Shown here piece after piece: positions 1-48,900 of a stretch of DNA of 64,000 nt. The DNA lies in contig JAJAGP010002209.1 of the NCBI GenBank assembly GCA_025084515.1, positions 1-64,000 of the forward strand, given 5' to 3'. This stretch comes from Ancistrus triradiatus (taxonomy: Eukaryota > Chordata > Actinopteri > Siluriformes > Loricariidae). Within the stretch, counting starts at the first letter, position 1. Every line of letters begins with the position of its first letter. The notes beneath the pieces were generated by a model, which was not told the DNA's origin, did no database searches, and was given only the letters and a program-made list of their open reading frames with translations. The translations under genes and the position numbers were made by a program.

Positions 1-757
1 GATCTTTTTGATAAAAACTCAACTCTTCGTGTTGGGAGGAAGTAGAATGCTGAGTTGCATCACAAGAACACCATACCTACTGTGAAGCATGGGGGTGGAA
101 ACCTCATGCTTTGGGGCTGTTTTTCTGCAGAGGGGACAGGACGACTGATCCGTGTTAAGGGAAGAATGAACGGGGCCATGTATCGTGAGATTTTAAGCCA
201 AAACCTCCTTCCATCAGTGAGAGCATTGAAGATGGAACGTGGCTGGGTCTTCCAGCATGACAATGATCCCAAACACACCGCTGTGGCAACAAAGGAATTG
301 CTCTGTAAAAAGCATTTCAAGGTCCTGGAGTGGCCTAGCCAGTCTCCAGACCTCAGCCCCATAGAAAATGTGTGGAGGGAGTTGAAAGTCCGTGTTGCCC
401 CAAAACATCACTGCTCTAGAGGAGATCTGCATGGAGGAATGGGCCAAAATACCAGCTACAGTGTGTGCCAACCTGGTGAAGACTTTCAGAACGTTTCAGA
501 CAGAACGTTTCAACTCTGTAATTGCCAACAAAGGTTATGTTATTGAGGTGAACTTTTGTTATTGACCAAATACTTATTTTGCACCATGATTTACAACTAA
601 AATCTTTAAAAATCCTACAATGTGATTTCCTGGATTTTTTTTCTCATTTTGTCTCTCATAGTTGAAGTGTAGCTATGATGAAAATTACAGACCTCTCTCA
701 TCTTTCTAAGTAAGAGAACTCGCACAATCAGTGGCTAAATACTTTTTTGTCCCACTG
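1..757 (+). mobile_element. Tc1-like transposon, family A, 3' part (copy A1)
   Basis: The stretch matches the 3' half of the full copy at 49992-51569: transposase C-terminal coding sequence, then the 3' untranslated part and a terminal inverted repeat ending in CCCACTG. The left end is cut by the window edge, so it is unknown whether the element is full length. It lies downstream of the last FCHO2 exon seen and reads opposite to that gene. Confidence 0.88.
55..546 (+). pseudogene. Tc1-like transposase, C-terminal portion, frameshifted
   Basis: Part of a DDE transposase, which cuts and pastes its element at TA sites. Visible family landmarks are VKHGGGNLMLWGCFS, the second catalytic aspartate in FQHDNDPKHT, and WPSQSPDLSPIENVW, which carries the last acidic residue. 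After the residues WRELKVRV the reading slips out of the family frame: the expected EEICMEEWAKIP segment is found in another frame near 415-460. The N-terminal DNA-binding domain and first catalytic aspartate lie left of the window. Not expected to be active. Confidence 0.85.
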
Positions 758-1159
758 CTAGTGTGGAGTGCCCAAATATATTTATAAGTGTATATTTTCG
801 TTATAATAAGGGAAACATTACACAAGTTATACATGTTATTTGTGTAGTCCGGTTGTTTTTTTTTCCGTTTTTTTTTTTTTTGCATTACACAGGTTAGCAA
901 CCAGTAGGTCTGGGAATTTTGGGAAGTTTTTGCAATTTGAAAATCCATTTTCATTAATATTTTATTTGCATGAGAACATGAGACAATTTGTTGTATGCTT
1001 GATAATATGGAACTGTCTAGGCCTGGTGCCCACCTTTCTGTCCCCAGATCCTGGCAAATCAGAATTGGGGTGGAGAGTGAATAAATGTAAATCACTTGTA
1101 AATACAGTGTCACATTCAAAATGACAGAAAAGAACAGATGTTTTGCTAACTATTTAATG
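758..1159. other. Intergenic or intronic sequence, no gene recognised
   Basis: AT-rich sequence with a T-tract around 857-881. Short open frames on both strands here have low-complexity translations and no recognisable motif. Confidence 0.5.
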
Positions 1160-1300
1160 GTGGTCTTGTCTGTGGACTGGAAGGTCCACCAAGGTGCAAC
1201 CGTTGAGCCCTTGAGCAAGGCCCGAAACTGCTCAGACTGTAAAATTGCACGTCACTCTGGATAAGGGTGTCTGCTAATTGACTAAATGTAAATGTAAGCT
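1160..1300 (+). repeat. Degenerate tRNA-derived SINE (S1)
   Basis: The 3' part matches the tail shared by the window's SINEs (CACTCTGGATAAGGGTGTCT, GCTAA, then ATGTAAATG). It is preceded by a decayed copy of the CCCTTGAGCAAGGCCC body segment. The tRNA-like head is hardly recognisable. Confidence 0.6.
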
Positions 1301-1936
1301 ATGCTCCAATATGCTGTGGTACTAGGTCCAAACACCATGCTACTGGACTGGAGTTTGGGCATGGTGAAGGGCTCAATAAGAAGGGCTAATCTTCTTATTA
1401 AAGGTGACATACCAGTGCTCCTCTAGGATTTTCTTCAGCAGTGGTGGTGGCCACCCCCCCCCAAAAAAGGGTTCATCCTACTTCTCATGCTTGGTTGTAA
1501 TGATAACAAGTTAATTAATAATTAATAAAAGTTAATTGGAAGAAGAGACTGCCTGCCTTTCTCTATGCAAATTTTAAGTTACATGTAATCTACTGTGGCT
1601 TTCCGTGGTCTCAGTTATAGCTTTAACGTAATGTAGTACTGCCAAAATGAAACGCGATTATGGTACTGAACAGTCCTCGGAGTCAAGAAGCGCCAGTGTG
1701 CGTGCCCCCATGCCAGTGTGCAACCGGCTATACATTACATTGCGAATGTTCAACTGTACAATCTATCTAACTTTACTAATCGACCCTTGGGCGTAATCGC
1801 GCTCCACTTTCATTTCACTCAACTTTCGTCATTTATATGGATATTCATATAACACCACTCTTAATTAAAAACCACCTGTTAAAAAGGTTTTACTTGTAAT
1901 TATTGAAACCACAATCAAATCATAAATGCCACATAC
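1301..1936. other. FCHO2 intron, no feature recognised
   Basis: Single-copy-looking AT-rich sequence with a short poly-C run near 1454. I looked for the next FCHO2 coding exon (a basic stretch after the E-F-E-E-C exon) on the minus strand and did not find it, so that exon probably lies left of the window. Confidence 0.4.
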
Positions 1937-39463
<37,527 letters not shown>

Positions 39464-39810
39464 CTCGTTTTCTTCCCTTCTGCTTATTCTTTAGTTGCAA
39501 CTGAGGTACTTAATATTTCGTTCTGCCCGACTTATATCCAGGATTGTTACTCTTTCCTCTTTCTTCTTCTGCAATTTTTTTTTTCTTTCCTCTAATCCCA
39601 AGACTCCACCTCCACCGACTGATTCACTTGTTGCTGTAAATGGATTTTCAATTCAACCAAACACCGCCTCAAGTGGACGCTGATTAGCACTAAAGCAATT
39701 ATTTTAAAACTCACCAAACACGTGCGTACATCCACACACACAGGGTTAGAGAGAGATGATAAAAAATTATAGAGAAATACACAGAATTTCCAGAGGAACA
39801 GGACGTTTCG
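39464..39810 (-). promoter_or_regulatory. fcho2: Probable FCHO2 5' UTR and promoter region
   Basis: Sequence immediately upstream of the FCHO2 start codon, pyrimidine-rich on the plus strand (purine-rich on the gene strand). No TATA box is evident. Assignment is by position only. Confidence 0.4.
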
Positions 39811-39816
39811 AACAGA

Positions 39817-39966
39817 CCCAGGAAAAAAGTACTGTGAACTTTCAGAGTACCACCAAAATTCATAGTAGAACTGTGAACTTCATGGTCAAACTGTGAAAGT
39901 TCACATTAAAACTATCAAGCAATTCACAGTTTTACTATGAAAATTCACAGTACATTTTTTCCTGGG
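39817..39966. repeat. Fold-back (inverted-repeat) element of 150 bp
   Basis: Left arm starts CCCAGGAAAAAAGTACTGTG (then AACTTTCAGAGTA). The right arm, inward, is CCCAGGAAAAAATGTACTGT (then GAATTTTCATAGTA). The arms of about 34 bp pair with few mismatches, and the loop holds further copies of the AACTGTGAA/TTCACAGTT word. It lies about 350 bp upstream of the FCHO2 ATG. Confidence 0.8.
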
Positions 39967-40019
39967 GAGGTCCATCCTCAGCAGTGCGTCTTCAAAGTGC
40001 TTCAAAAAATATATATATA

Positions 40020-40290
40020 CACTGCTCAAAACAATTACAGCAACACTTTTTAATCAGAGTATAGCTCAACTTCTGGGATATTGATCTGGTCAGTTAAGTA
40101 TCAGGGCCGCTTGTTATGCAGTTTCAGCTGCTTTGGTGAAAGCAAGTGAAAGCAATGAAATTAACAACATCTGCACTAGAGGAGAAACAATGAGATGACC
40201 CCCAAAACAAGAATGGGTTGTCCCTTCATGTCTTTTCTGGCTGAGTTTTCACTAGTTTTGTTGTTGGCTAGTTTGGAGTCCATAGCAGTC
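40020..40290 (+). mobile_element. Tc1-like element 5' end (ACTGCTCAAAA family)
   Basis: Starts CACTGCTCAAAACAATTACA and continues with CTTTTTAATCAGAGTATAGC and GATATTGATCTGGTCAGTTA. I recognise these words as the 5' noncoding part of a fish Tc1 family related to the transposase at 55830. The transposase gene and the 3' end are not recognisable here. Confidence 0.55.
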
Positions 40291-41090
40291 CAGATGTCTC
40301 GTTTACAACGCCACTGCAAATGAGGGCAGTGGTGGCTGTCAATGGCAGGACACATTATGGGTGACAACAAATGCTGTGACAACACATTTCCTTCTGCTAA
40401 GCACCTGAAAATGGCCCAGGCAGAGACAGGGTGTGTAGTGAATGTGCCACCTGTGTCTGGATGGTGGACAACAAAACTGTGGGAGCTGATCGTGCTTGAC
40501 GGGGGATCAAATGATTCTCTCTACTGGTGGTCTGTCTGGGACATCTGAAGCCTGTTTGCCATGTGTTATACAAAAGTTAGCAAAACTGTTTGAGTACATT
40601 TACATAAATACATGAAACAATGTCTCCTAATTACAACAGAATAAACACTTGTGTCTCTGTATAAGGGAGTTATACTAATACAAATATTCTAAATGCCGTA
40701 GGTGAGTTATGGGGCAACTTTCATGTCAGATGTTCTTCTTTATTATTCCACTTTTTTATTCATTAAAAGTTACACATCTTTTTTATTTTTTATGCAGGGG
40801 CTAAAACTTGACTGCTTGCAACTACCACAGATCCAGCTGGAGAAACTGAAACTCTGAAGGTGGAAACTCCTGAAGACATACAACAATGAAGAGAGATGAG
40901 ACAAATAGTACCATAAATGAACCCTAAACCAGAACACTGCCAGAGTGGAAGAGTCGGTACCTATGGACACAGACATGAACTGGGAACTCCTGCCCAGTCG
41001 AACAGAGACATGAACCTGGAAGATATGTGCCATGTGAAATCTCGGTTGAAGCTGTGTATCAATTAATGGGATCTCAGCCAGATCACTAAG
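40291..41090. other. Intergenic sequence between PTCD2 and FCHO2, unrecognised
   Basis: A 68-codon plus-strand frame (40342-40548) and an 87-codon minus-strand frame (40770-41033) show no family pattern. Nothing else is supported. Confidence 0.35.
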
Positions 41091-41094
41091 AAAA

Positions 41095-41350
41095 TTCTAT
41101 TACCCCTTTCCACTGGTGCCAGCCACAGTGGAGTAATTGCATGGAGCGCTCATCTTCATGATGTTCTACCGCTGTAGAACCTTGTCCACATCAGAGATGG
41201 TGATGATAGGAAAACTGCTTTGTCCACAACCAATGGGCATTGTGAATATTTAGTCATGCCATGTGGCCTTGCCAATGCACCATCAGTCTTCTAATCATTC
41301 ATAAGTTTTTCATAAGGTTTTCCATGACATGCTGAATCGTTTTGCCTACA
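41095..41350 (+). pseudogene. Ty3/gypsy reverse transcriptase fragment
   Basis: In shifting frames: YPLPLVPATVE, FMMFYRCR, GDDRKTAFVHNQW, SCHVALPMHHQS/MPCGLANAPSVF, FHDMLNRFAYTK. These follow the order of a gypsy RT up to just before the YxDD block (usual order: P-L-P-L...I-F-T-K-L-D-L-R...G-D-E-W-K-T-A-F...M-P-x-G-L-x-N-A-P-x-x-F). It carries stops and frameshifts. Confidence 0.72.
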
Positions 41351-41635
41351 CCAAGTGTGTTTACATGCAATCATTGCAGTTTCTCCAATTATCTGTTTAT
41401 TCATGTGGCCATGTATACAGCATTCTCCGATCTAGAAATCAGATTGAAAAATACGATAAACATGGCTGAATTTTATCCAAGTAATCGGATTACTCCTGAC
41501 CAGGTTTCCTCACTCAGCACATGCACGTAATCCTAACTGCTATTGTTGCCAGGTTCACTTATTCTAAAGACATGGCTTTATTTGGGATCTTTTTCCATTG
41601 ACTTACAAACAGTGAATCATAGACTCTTACTCCAC

Positions 41636-41926
41636 TCTTATGGCATTGCAGGCGGCATGGTGGTTGGTTGATCGCACCGCCGCCTCACAGCAAGAAGGTC
41701 TTGGGTTCAATCATAGAGCGGAGCGGCCTGGATCCTCCAAGTACTCCCACAGTCCAAAGACATGCCTGTTAGGTTAACTGATTGGCTAAACTGGCATTGA
41801 CTTGAATGTTTATATATGACTAGTCTTGATGTAAACATGTATAGATGTAACCTTGTGTATGGTTTAAATGGCCACCGATGCTGATAGCAACTTTAAATAA
41901 CCCAAATAAACAATCTTATGGCATTG
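41636..41926 (+). repeat. SINE (DANA/mermaid-like) with 13-bp target duplication
   Basis: The SINE (41649-41913) begins near GGCGGCATGGTGGTTGGTTG and has CCGCCTCACAGCAAGAAGGT, B-box-like GGGTTCAATC, and ACTCCCACAGTCCAAAGACA then TGCCTGTTAGGTTAA. It is flanked by perfect copies of TCTTATGGCATTG at 41636-41648 and 41914-41926. The target duplication shows LINE-mediated insertion and fixes both ends. Confidence 0.85.
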
Positions 41927-42089
41927 TTATTTAGGGGCTGACTATTCAGGGCCAGGGTCAGGCAACAGAGAAATAAGCTTAACCAACTGTCTGCTGGTAG
42001 CCATGCACCATCATCCATGCAATTGAAACTGTGTCTGTTAGCTGCATCAGTCATAAACAAACGCACTCAAATTTGTTTTAATAACATAA

Positions 42090-42510
42090 TTAGTGTAGAC
42101 ACAGGTAGTTCTCCAAAAGAACAACCTTAAACTAAAACTAGGGTTATTTAACATTAGATCATTTACAAGTACAGCAGTGATTGCAAATGAATGACTACAG
42201 AGAACTGCTCTGTCTTACTGAAACATTGTCTAGACCGAATTAAATATTTAACCTTAAATGAAGCCTCCTCTCCTGGATACAATTATGTTCAAAGACCTAG
42301 GCATTACTGCTAAATCTCATTACAAGGCTCATTCCCAATGTCAAAAACACACCTTTTTAAGCTTATCACTATTTACTGCCCTCCAGGTCCTTATTCAGAA
42401 TTTCTTCAGAAATATTTTGAGACCATTTTAGAATACATGGGCATCATTCAGAATGCGCTAGGACCGGAAAATACATAGCAAGAATAATGTATTTATGAAG
42501 TGTAACGTAA
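42090..42510 (+). mobile_element. L2-like LINE endonuclease fragment
   Basis: Frames give LKLGLFNIRSFTSTAVIANE, LSYWNIV, LNEASSPGYNYVQRPRHY and LITIYCPPGPYSEFLQKYFE-like words. This corresponds to the apurinic-type endonuclease N-terminal half (N-I-R-S...L-T-E-T-W...P-P-G-Y) of the same LINE family as 18740-21994. Stops are present; no RT. Confidence 0.68.
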
Positions 42511-42688
42511 CATTTTCTAGGACTGATGCTCCATGCTCTTAATTTAAGGATGAATCACTCCCAATGCTCAGTGGGGGATACATCAGGAAAAGCAGATGGA
42601 GAGAGCAACTCACTAAATAATGCTGAAAAAGCACTATGTAGAAGAAACCTGGGTCTTAATCAAAAATCCTGTGAAAAGTTTCTTCTGT

Positions 42689-42698
42689 TTTATTTATT
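42689..42698 (-). terminator. ptcd2: PTCD2 polyadenylation signal (AATAAATAAA)
   Basis: Two overlapping AATAAA hexamers on the gene strand, about 48 bp after the PTCD2 stop codon. This implies a very short 3' UTR. Prediction from the motif and position only. Confidence 0.55.
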
Positions 42699-42745
42699 TC
42701 GTCAGTGGAAGCAAACGGTCCTTTGTTGCACATTTTAGCACATGT

Positions 42746-42958
42746 TCATTCTGACACCAGAGGTCTCAGAGTCCTTCGACTGGTCCTTCTGCTTTTCTGC
42801 TCCGGAAAACCCAACAGCCTCCTCTTCCCCGGGGTGCGAAACAGTAAGTGGTCCAGGCTGTGTGCACTCACCTGACCTGCCTGCTGCAACCGATGCACCA
42901 CATGCTCTACTTGCAACTTCCAAGGTCTGTGTTCACTTTTTTCTTTCAACACCTCTAC
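42746..42958 (-). CDS. ptcd2: PTCD2 exon 10 (residues 310-379, stop)
   Basis: Acceptor ttatttcag, then VEVLKEKSEHRPWKLQVEHV, VHRLQQAGQVSAHSLDHLLF, RTPGKRRLLG and SRRTLRPLVSE with TGA. It aligns in order with the mammalian C-terminus (G-Q-V-T...S-L-D...S-R-R-T-x-x-P-L). The opposite-strand frame at 42742-42975 is its shadow. Confidence 0.92.
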   Translation of the reverse strand, partial: VEVLKEKSEHRPWKLQVEHVVHRLQQAGQVSAHSLDHLLFRTPGKRRLLGFPEQKSRRTSRRTLRPLVSE

Positions 42959-45900
42959 CTGAAATAATGAATTAGAGGTAGATAAGGAAAGGCATATTTA
43001 CCCACTCAGATATTTTTACTGGATTTAAACAAGTTCAACAGTAAAACTGAGGTGATCTTTGCCAAATGAGTGTACAGATGAGGGAAATACTGTGGTGGCC
43101 TACCAGTTAAGCTACTGGACCCTGGAACTTGAGGTCAAATCCCACCTCTGCCAAGCTGCCACTGTTGGGTCTTTGAGCAAGACCCTTAACCCACAATTGC
43201 TTGCATTGTAAGACTGTACCAGTTGTAAGTCTCTCTGGATAAGGGTGTTTGCTAAATGCTGTAAATAACCTAGTTCCCCTAACCAACTACCTAATACTAA
43301 ACCCACCCAAAAAAGAAATCAGTTCTCTCTTGGTCTAACAAGGTGTGCGGTCAATCTCACCCTACTCAGGATCAACACTAAGGTCATTAATAAAATTGAG
43401 GATGGGGCCCACATCCTATGAATGTTCTGGAGATACCCACTCAAATGTCGCATGAATACATTTCCAAAATGTTTACCACATCTTGACAGAAGTCTGGCTT
43501 CTTTACAAATGCTGAACTATCAAACAACAGGGCTGCTGTGAGAACCGAGACTGCATCGTTAAGTGATCCCCCCATGGCCAACATAAGTACCTAAAAACAA
43601 TTAAAAAAAAAAATAATCACACACTCAAAAACATAAATCATAAAACACTGACATATATTGGTCTCATTCCCAATCCCACAAGTATATGCAGATAAAGTTA
43701 CCTACTCTCAAGTTTTGGCAAAGTCGACTGTCTGTGTTCATGATCTGATCGTAGATCCTCTGCGCTTGCTCAACGTCATCCTGAAGTATGCACAAGCAGA
43801 AAAGAGCTTACGTAAATTGCTGTTTTATACTAGAGAGGGTTTAATCACCACTGAAATACCAGAATGCTTCTGGTCCTTGCAAAAAGTTATCTTAAAGGAA
43901 AAGGGCAAACGTTGACAGTGAATTCACAAATACAAATATTAAGACAACACAATTAAACACAAAATGCAGTTTTTAAATGAAAGTGTTTATTACTAAGGGA
44001 GAAAAAAAATCCAAACCTACTAACTGGTTGGGCCCCCCTTAGCAGCAACAACTGCAACCAAGCGTCTGCGATAACCTGCAGTGAGTCTTTTACAACACTG
44101 TGGAGGAAGTTTGGCCACTCATCTTTGCAGAATTGTTGTAATTCAGCCACATTGGAGGGTTTTCCAGCATGAACGGCCTTTTTAAGGTCATGCCACAGCA
44201 TCTCAGTAGGATTCAGGTCAGGGCTTTGACTAGGCCACTCCAAAGTCTTCATTTTGCTTTTCTGCAGCCATTCAGAGGTGGACTTGCTGATGTGTTTTGG
44301 ATCATTGTTCTGCTGCAGACCCCAAGTTCGCTTCAGTTTGAGGTCACAAACAGATGGCCGGACATTCTCCTTCAGGATTTTTTTGGTATACAGCAGAATC
44401 CATAGTTCCATTTATCACAGCAAGTCTTCCAGGTCCTGAAACAGCAAAACAGCCCCAGACCATCACACTACCACCCCCATATGTTACTGCTGCTATAATG
44501 TTCTGTTTCTGAAATGCTGTGTTACTTTTACATCAGATGTAACACACACTTTCACAAATGTTCAACTTTTGTCTCGTCAGTCCACAGAATATTTTCCACA
44601 AAGTCTTGTGGATCATCAAGATGTGTTCTGGAAAAATTTAGATGAGCTTTAATGTTCTTTTTGCTCAGCAATGTTTTTTTTGTCTTGGAACTCTGCCATG
44701 CAGGCCATTTTTGCCCCCAGTCTCTTTCTTATGATAGAGGCATGAACATCTCTTGGATGAGTTGTCCCTGCACTCTTAGGGTAACTTTGGTCGGCCAGCC
44801 ACTTCTGGAAAGGTTCCATGTCTTCGCCATTTGTGGATAATGGCTCTCACTGTGGTTCGCTGGAGTCCCAAAGCTTTAGTGAAGACATCTGTTCAATTAG
44901 CCGTAAATCAAGATTAGAATCTTTTACCCCAATTACTAATACTGAACTATCCGCACTGATCAGCTCGTCTAAGTCATCAACATGTTTGTTAGATCCAATT
45001 CCTACACGTCTACTCAAACAAGTATTACCTAGTGTTATAGAGCCAGTGTTAGTTATTTTAAATTCATCCCTTACCTTAGGTTATGTGCCCGAATCCTTTA
45101 AGTCTGCCGTTATCAAAAACCACTGATTAAAAAAGCCAATCTTGACCCTTGTGTGATATCTAATTATAGACCAATTTCAAATCTACCGTTTCTGTCCAAA
45201 ATCTTAGAAAAAGCTGTCTATCAGCAGCTCTGTAGTCACCTCCAAAGGAATGAAATTTATGAAACATTTCAGTCTGGCTTTCAGGCCCCATCATAGTACT
45301 GAAAACAGCATTAATTAGGGTACTAAAATGACTTGTTAATGTCCTCAGATAAGGGATGTGTTTCTTTCTTGTTCTTTTTTTTAGATTTAAGTGCAGCATT
45401 TGACACTATAGATCATGATGTTTTACTAAACAGACTAGAACATTACTGTAGGTATTAAGGGATCAGCACTTTCTTGGTTTAAATCCTACTTAACTGACCG
45501 GTACCAGTTTGTTCATATAAATAATCTAAGATCTAAGCTCTCAAAAGTGAAGTATGGCGTGCCTCAGGGGTCAGTGCTTGGCCCGCTTTTATTCTCTCTG
45601 TACATGCTGCCACTAGGCTCAGTTATTCGTAAACATGGCATTAATTTCCACTGCCATGCAGATGATACACAGCTGTACATATCAGCCAAAACTAATGACA
45701 GCCTTACAATCAACAAAATTGAGGACAGTGTAAAGGAAATAAAAGATTGGATGTTATTTAATTTTCTCTTACTTAACTCAGATAAAACTGAGGTGCTATT
45801 AGTGGGACCCAAGGCTAGTGAGAGACAGGTTAGCTACATATATCCTAAATCTAGATGGCTGTTCAGTATTGCTCAGTCTGTCTGTAAAAAACTTAGGGGT

Positions 45901-48900
45901 CACATTTGATTCAGATCTCTCCTTTGATGCGCACATTAGCAGCATCACTCGAATTGCTTTCTTTCAATTACGTAATATCGCTAAACTTAGAAATATCCTC
46001 TCTTTTAATGATGCAGAAAAACTTGTTCATGCGTTTATAACCTCAAGGTTGGATTACTGTAATGTAATGTTACTTACTGGATGCTCTAGTAAATCTATAA
46101 ATAAACTTCAGTTAGTTCAAAACGCAGCTGCCCGAGTGCTAACTCGAACTAGAAAATTTGATCATATCACTCCTGTTCTATCATCACTGCACTGGTTACC
46201 AGTCAAATTCCGCATTGATTACAAAATACTTCTTATAACTTATAAAGCTCTACATGGCCTGGCCCCACATTATCTGAGTGAACTCTTAAGTTTTACAATC
46301 CAACTCGTCTACTTCGTTTCGCAGGGTGCAGGGACTTCTTTTAGTTCCTAGAATTAAAAAAGTCACAGCAGGGGGAAAGGCTTTCTTCATACATGGCCCC
46401 CCCAACTATGGAATAAACTTCCCACTATCGTTCGAAATTCAGACACCTCCAAAGTTTTAAGTCTAGGCTAAAGGACATACCTATTTACGCAGGCTTTTGA
46501 CTAGATTTAGACCAGGTTGCATGGTTTGGGTTGCTGGGGCCGGAGTCTGGAGTCATGTCTGGCCTGCCTGCCTTGTCCGCTAGCCGGGAGTGTCGAGTGG
46601 GCGGTCTGGCTGAACAAGGCTTCGGTCCTCGTGATCTTGACTCATGCATCCTTGCCTTAGAATAAGGGCAGAGCTGGGGTTTTTCATAGTCAAAGAGTCT
46701 TATGGTGATCAGAGACGTTGGGTTGCTGTCTTCTGCCGCTCGTGGGTTGCCAATGTCTCATGTGATCCCTCTTGGCTGTGTTTCCTACCAGTTCTCCTCT
46801 TTCTAGCTTTCTAGCTATGCTGCTATAGCTAATGCTGCCGAGGTCTCATGCTACACTTGGCATCAGTGATTGACATGGCATCAGTGATGTTAATAAAACA
46901 CTGTGCTCTTAATCAATAACTAATTACATTTTCTGTTTCTCTCCGAGCTGTGTTCCGGCAGTTCCGGCCCCACACATGACGTACATCTGATGGAGCTCCA
47001 CTGTGCATTAATTCACATTTTATTCGACCATGACTCCATGACTTTAGTTTCGCTCTTAGATTTATCATCATACCCCACTTAATGTCGATGTGCATACTTC
47101 ACATTCTATTCAAACTTTGACTCCATGATTTTAGTTCGCTCTTAGATTTATCATCTACGCCGCCCAAGGAGGTTGGGTCCCTTTTTGAGTCTTGGTCCTC
47201 CCAAGGTTTCTTCCTAGAACTAGGGAGTTTTTCCTTGCCACTGTCGCCCTAGGCTTGCTCAATTTGAGATTGGACGTAGTTATTAGGAGATAATCTAAAC
47301 CTGTAAAGTTGCTTTGAGACAATGCTCCATTGTAAAAAGCGCTATATAAATAAATCTGACTTGACTTGACTTTAGAAATGGCTTTATAACCCTTTCCAGA
47401 CTGATAGATCTCAATTACTTTCTTTCTCAATTGTTCCTGAATTTCTTTGGATCTCGGCATGATGTGTAGCTTTTAAGGATCTTTTGGTGTACTTCACTTT
47501 GTCAGGCAGGTTCTATTTAAGTGATGTCCTGATGGAGAACAGGTGTGGCAATAATCAGGCCTGGGTGTGGCTAGAGACAGTGACCTCAGGTGTGACAAAC
47601 CATAGTTATGTTTTAACAAGGGGAGCAATCACTTTTTCACACAGGGCCATGTACATTTTAATTTTTTTTCTCCCTTAATAATAAACATCATTTAAAAACT
47701 GCATTTTGTGTTTAGTTGTGTTGTCTTTGACTAATATTTAAATTGGTTTGATGTTCCAAAACGCTTAAGCGTGACAAACATGCAAAGAAATAGGAAATCA
47801 GGAAGGGGGCAAACACTTTTTCACACCACTGTATATCCACCTATCCGTATCTATGCACGATTTGCAAAAATTAAGATTTTATGCTGTTACTACATAAACT
47901 TCAAATTAAGGCCCAGGATTAAACCCCTAATAAACAACACGGAGCAAATATCCACAGATATCATGAGAAAGACACCTCTCCAGGGCTAACACTAGGGTTA
48001 GGTATGTAAATCTGGTTCTGATTCGGAACTGGTTCAAAAATTCCAAGAACTGGGTAACTGTTTAAAAAATAAAATTTTGATTTCGCTTATCAGTTCCTAC
48101 TAATGCAATTTATGTTTCAAATACACGTTAGTGATTTTTTTTACAAGCAGGCACCTACATCCCAGGACTACAGAGTCGTATAATCATGCAGGTCATCACG
48201 TAGTGTTGTTTTGATATGCTCCAGTAGGGCATTAGCAGAAGATGGACGCTCAAAAGTTTTGAGCATCCAAATGAAAAGAGCTAAACACAACAAACAGCTA
48301 AACACAATGCGTGTGGAAAGTTCACCTGTTGTAAAGCAAGTGGCACCTTCAATATGGCAAAAACATCTTAAGCACCAGCATGAGACGGCACTTCAGTAGT
48401 GTACTGGGTTTAACCAACTGCGGTCTCCTAGCCCAAATTCTGTGTTAGCCAGGAGAGTCTAAAACGCCTAATGTGAACAAAGCTTAAGGTGGTATAATGG
48501 AAAACCAAACTCCTCAGTTACTTCTGGTAATAAGTAATCTCTACTACTGAAATGATGAACCTGTGGCCCAAGGGGAAAGTGGACATTTTTACATTAAGCT
48601 TTTTTCTTCCCATTTAAACCGATAAGTAAAAAAGTTAACGTAAAAATGATTGCTTTCCCTTTAGACCAAGTGTTCACCATTTCAGCAGTAGAGAGTACTT
48701 ATCACCAGTAGTAAGAGAGAGAAGTTTGGTGCTCCATAAGTCTCTTCTTTAGTACATTATGTCATGTTAAGCTTTATACTTATAATAAGTTTAAAGGGGA
48801 AGAAAAGATGATTACAAAAAGTTGAATTAAACATAATATATTCTTTATACCTAAACATTTAGCACATTTCTTTTCACCATTTTGGTATCGTAACTTGGAA

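Larger units (their letters stand above)
43928..47831 (-). mobile_element. Tc1-like transposon, family C, split by a LINE insertion
   Basis: The two halves flank 44880-47369. The right half (47376-47831) holds the 5' end, terminal CAGTGGTGTGAAAAAGTGTT read inward, and the start codon. The left half (43928-44879) holds the rest of the gene and a truncated 3' end (AAACTGCATTTTGTGTTTA words at both ends). Excluding the LINE the element is about 1.4 kb. A TA follows the right terminus at 47832-47833. Confidence 0.85.

Noticed and set aside
706..1119. 137-codon minus-strand frame
   Set aside because: Runs through a transposon end and a poly-T tract (poly-Lys translation); no family resemblance.
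42742..42975. Plus-strand 77-codon frame MFILTPEVSESF...
   Set aside because: It is the antisense shadow of PTCD2 exon 10.
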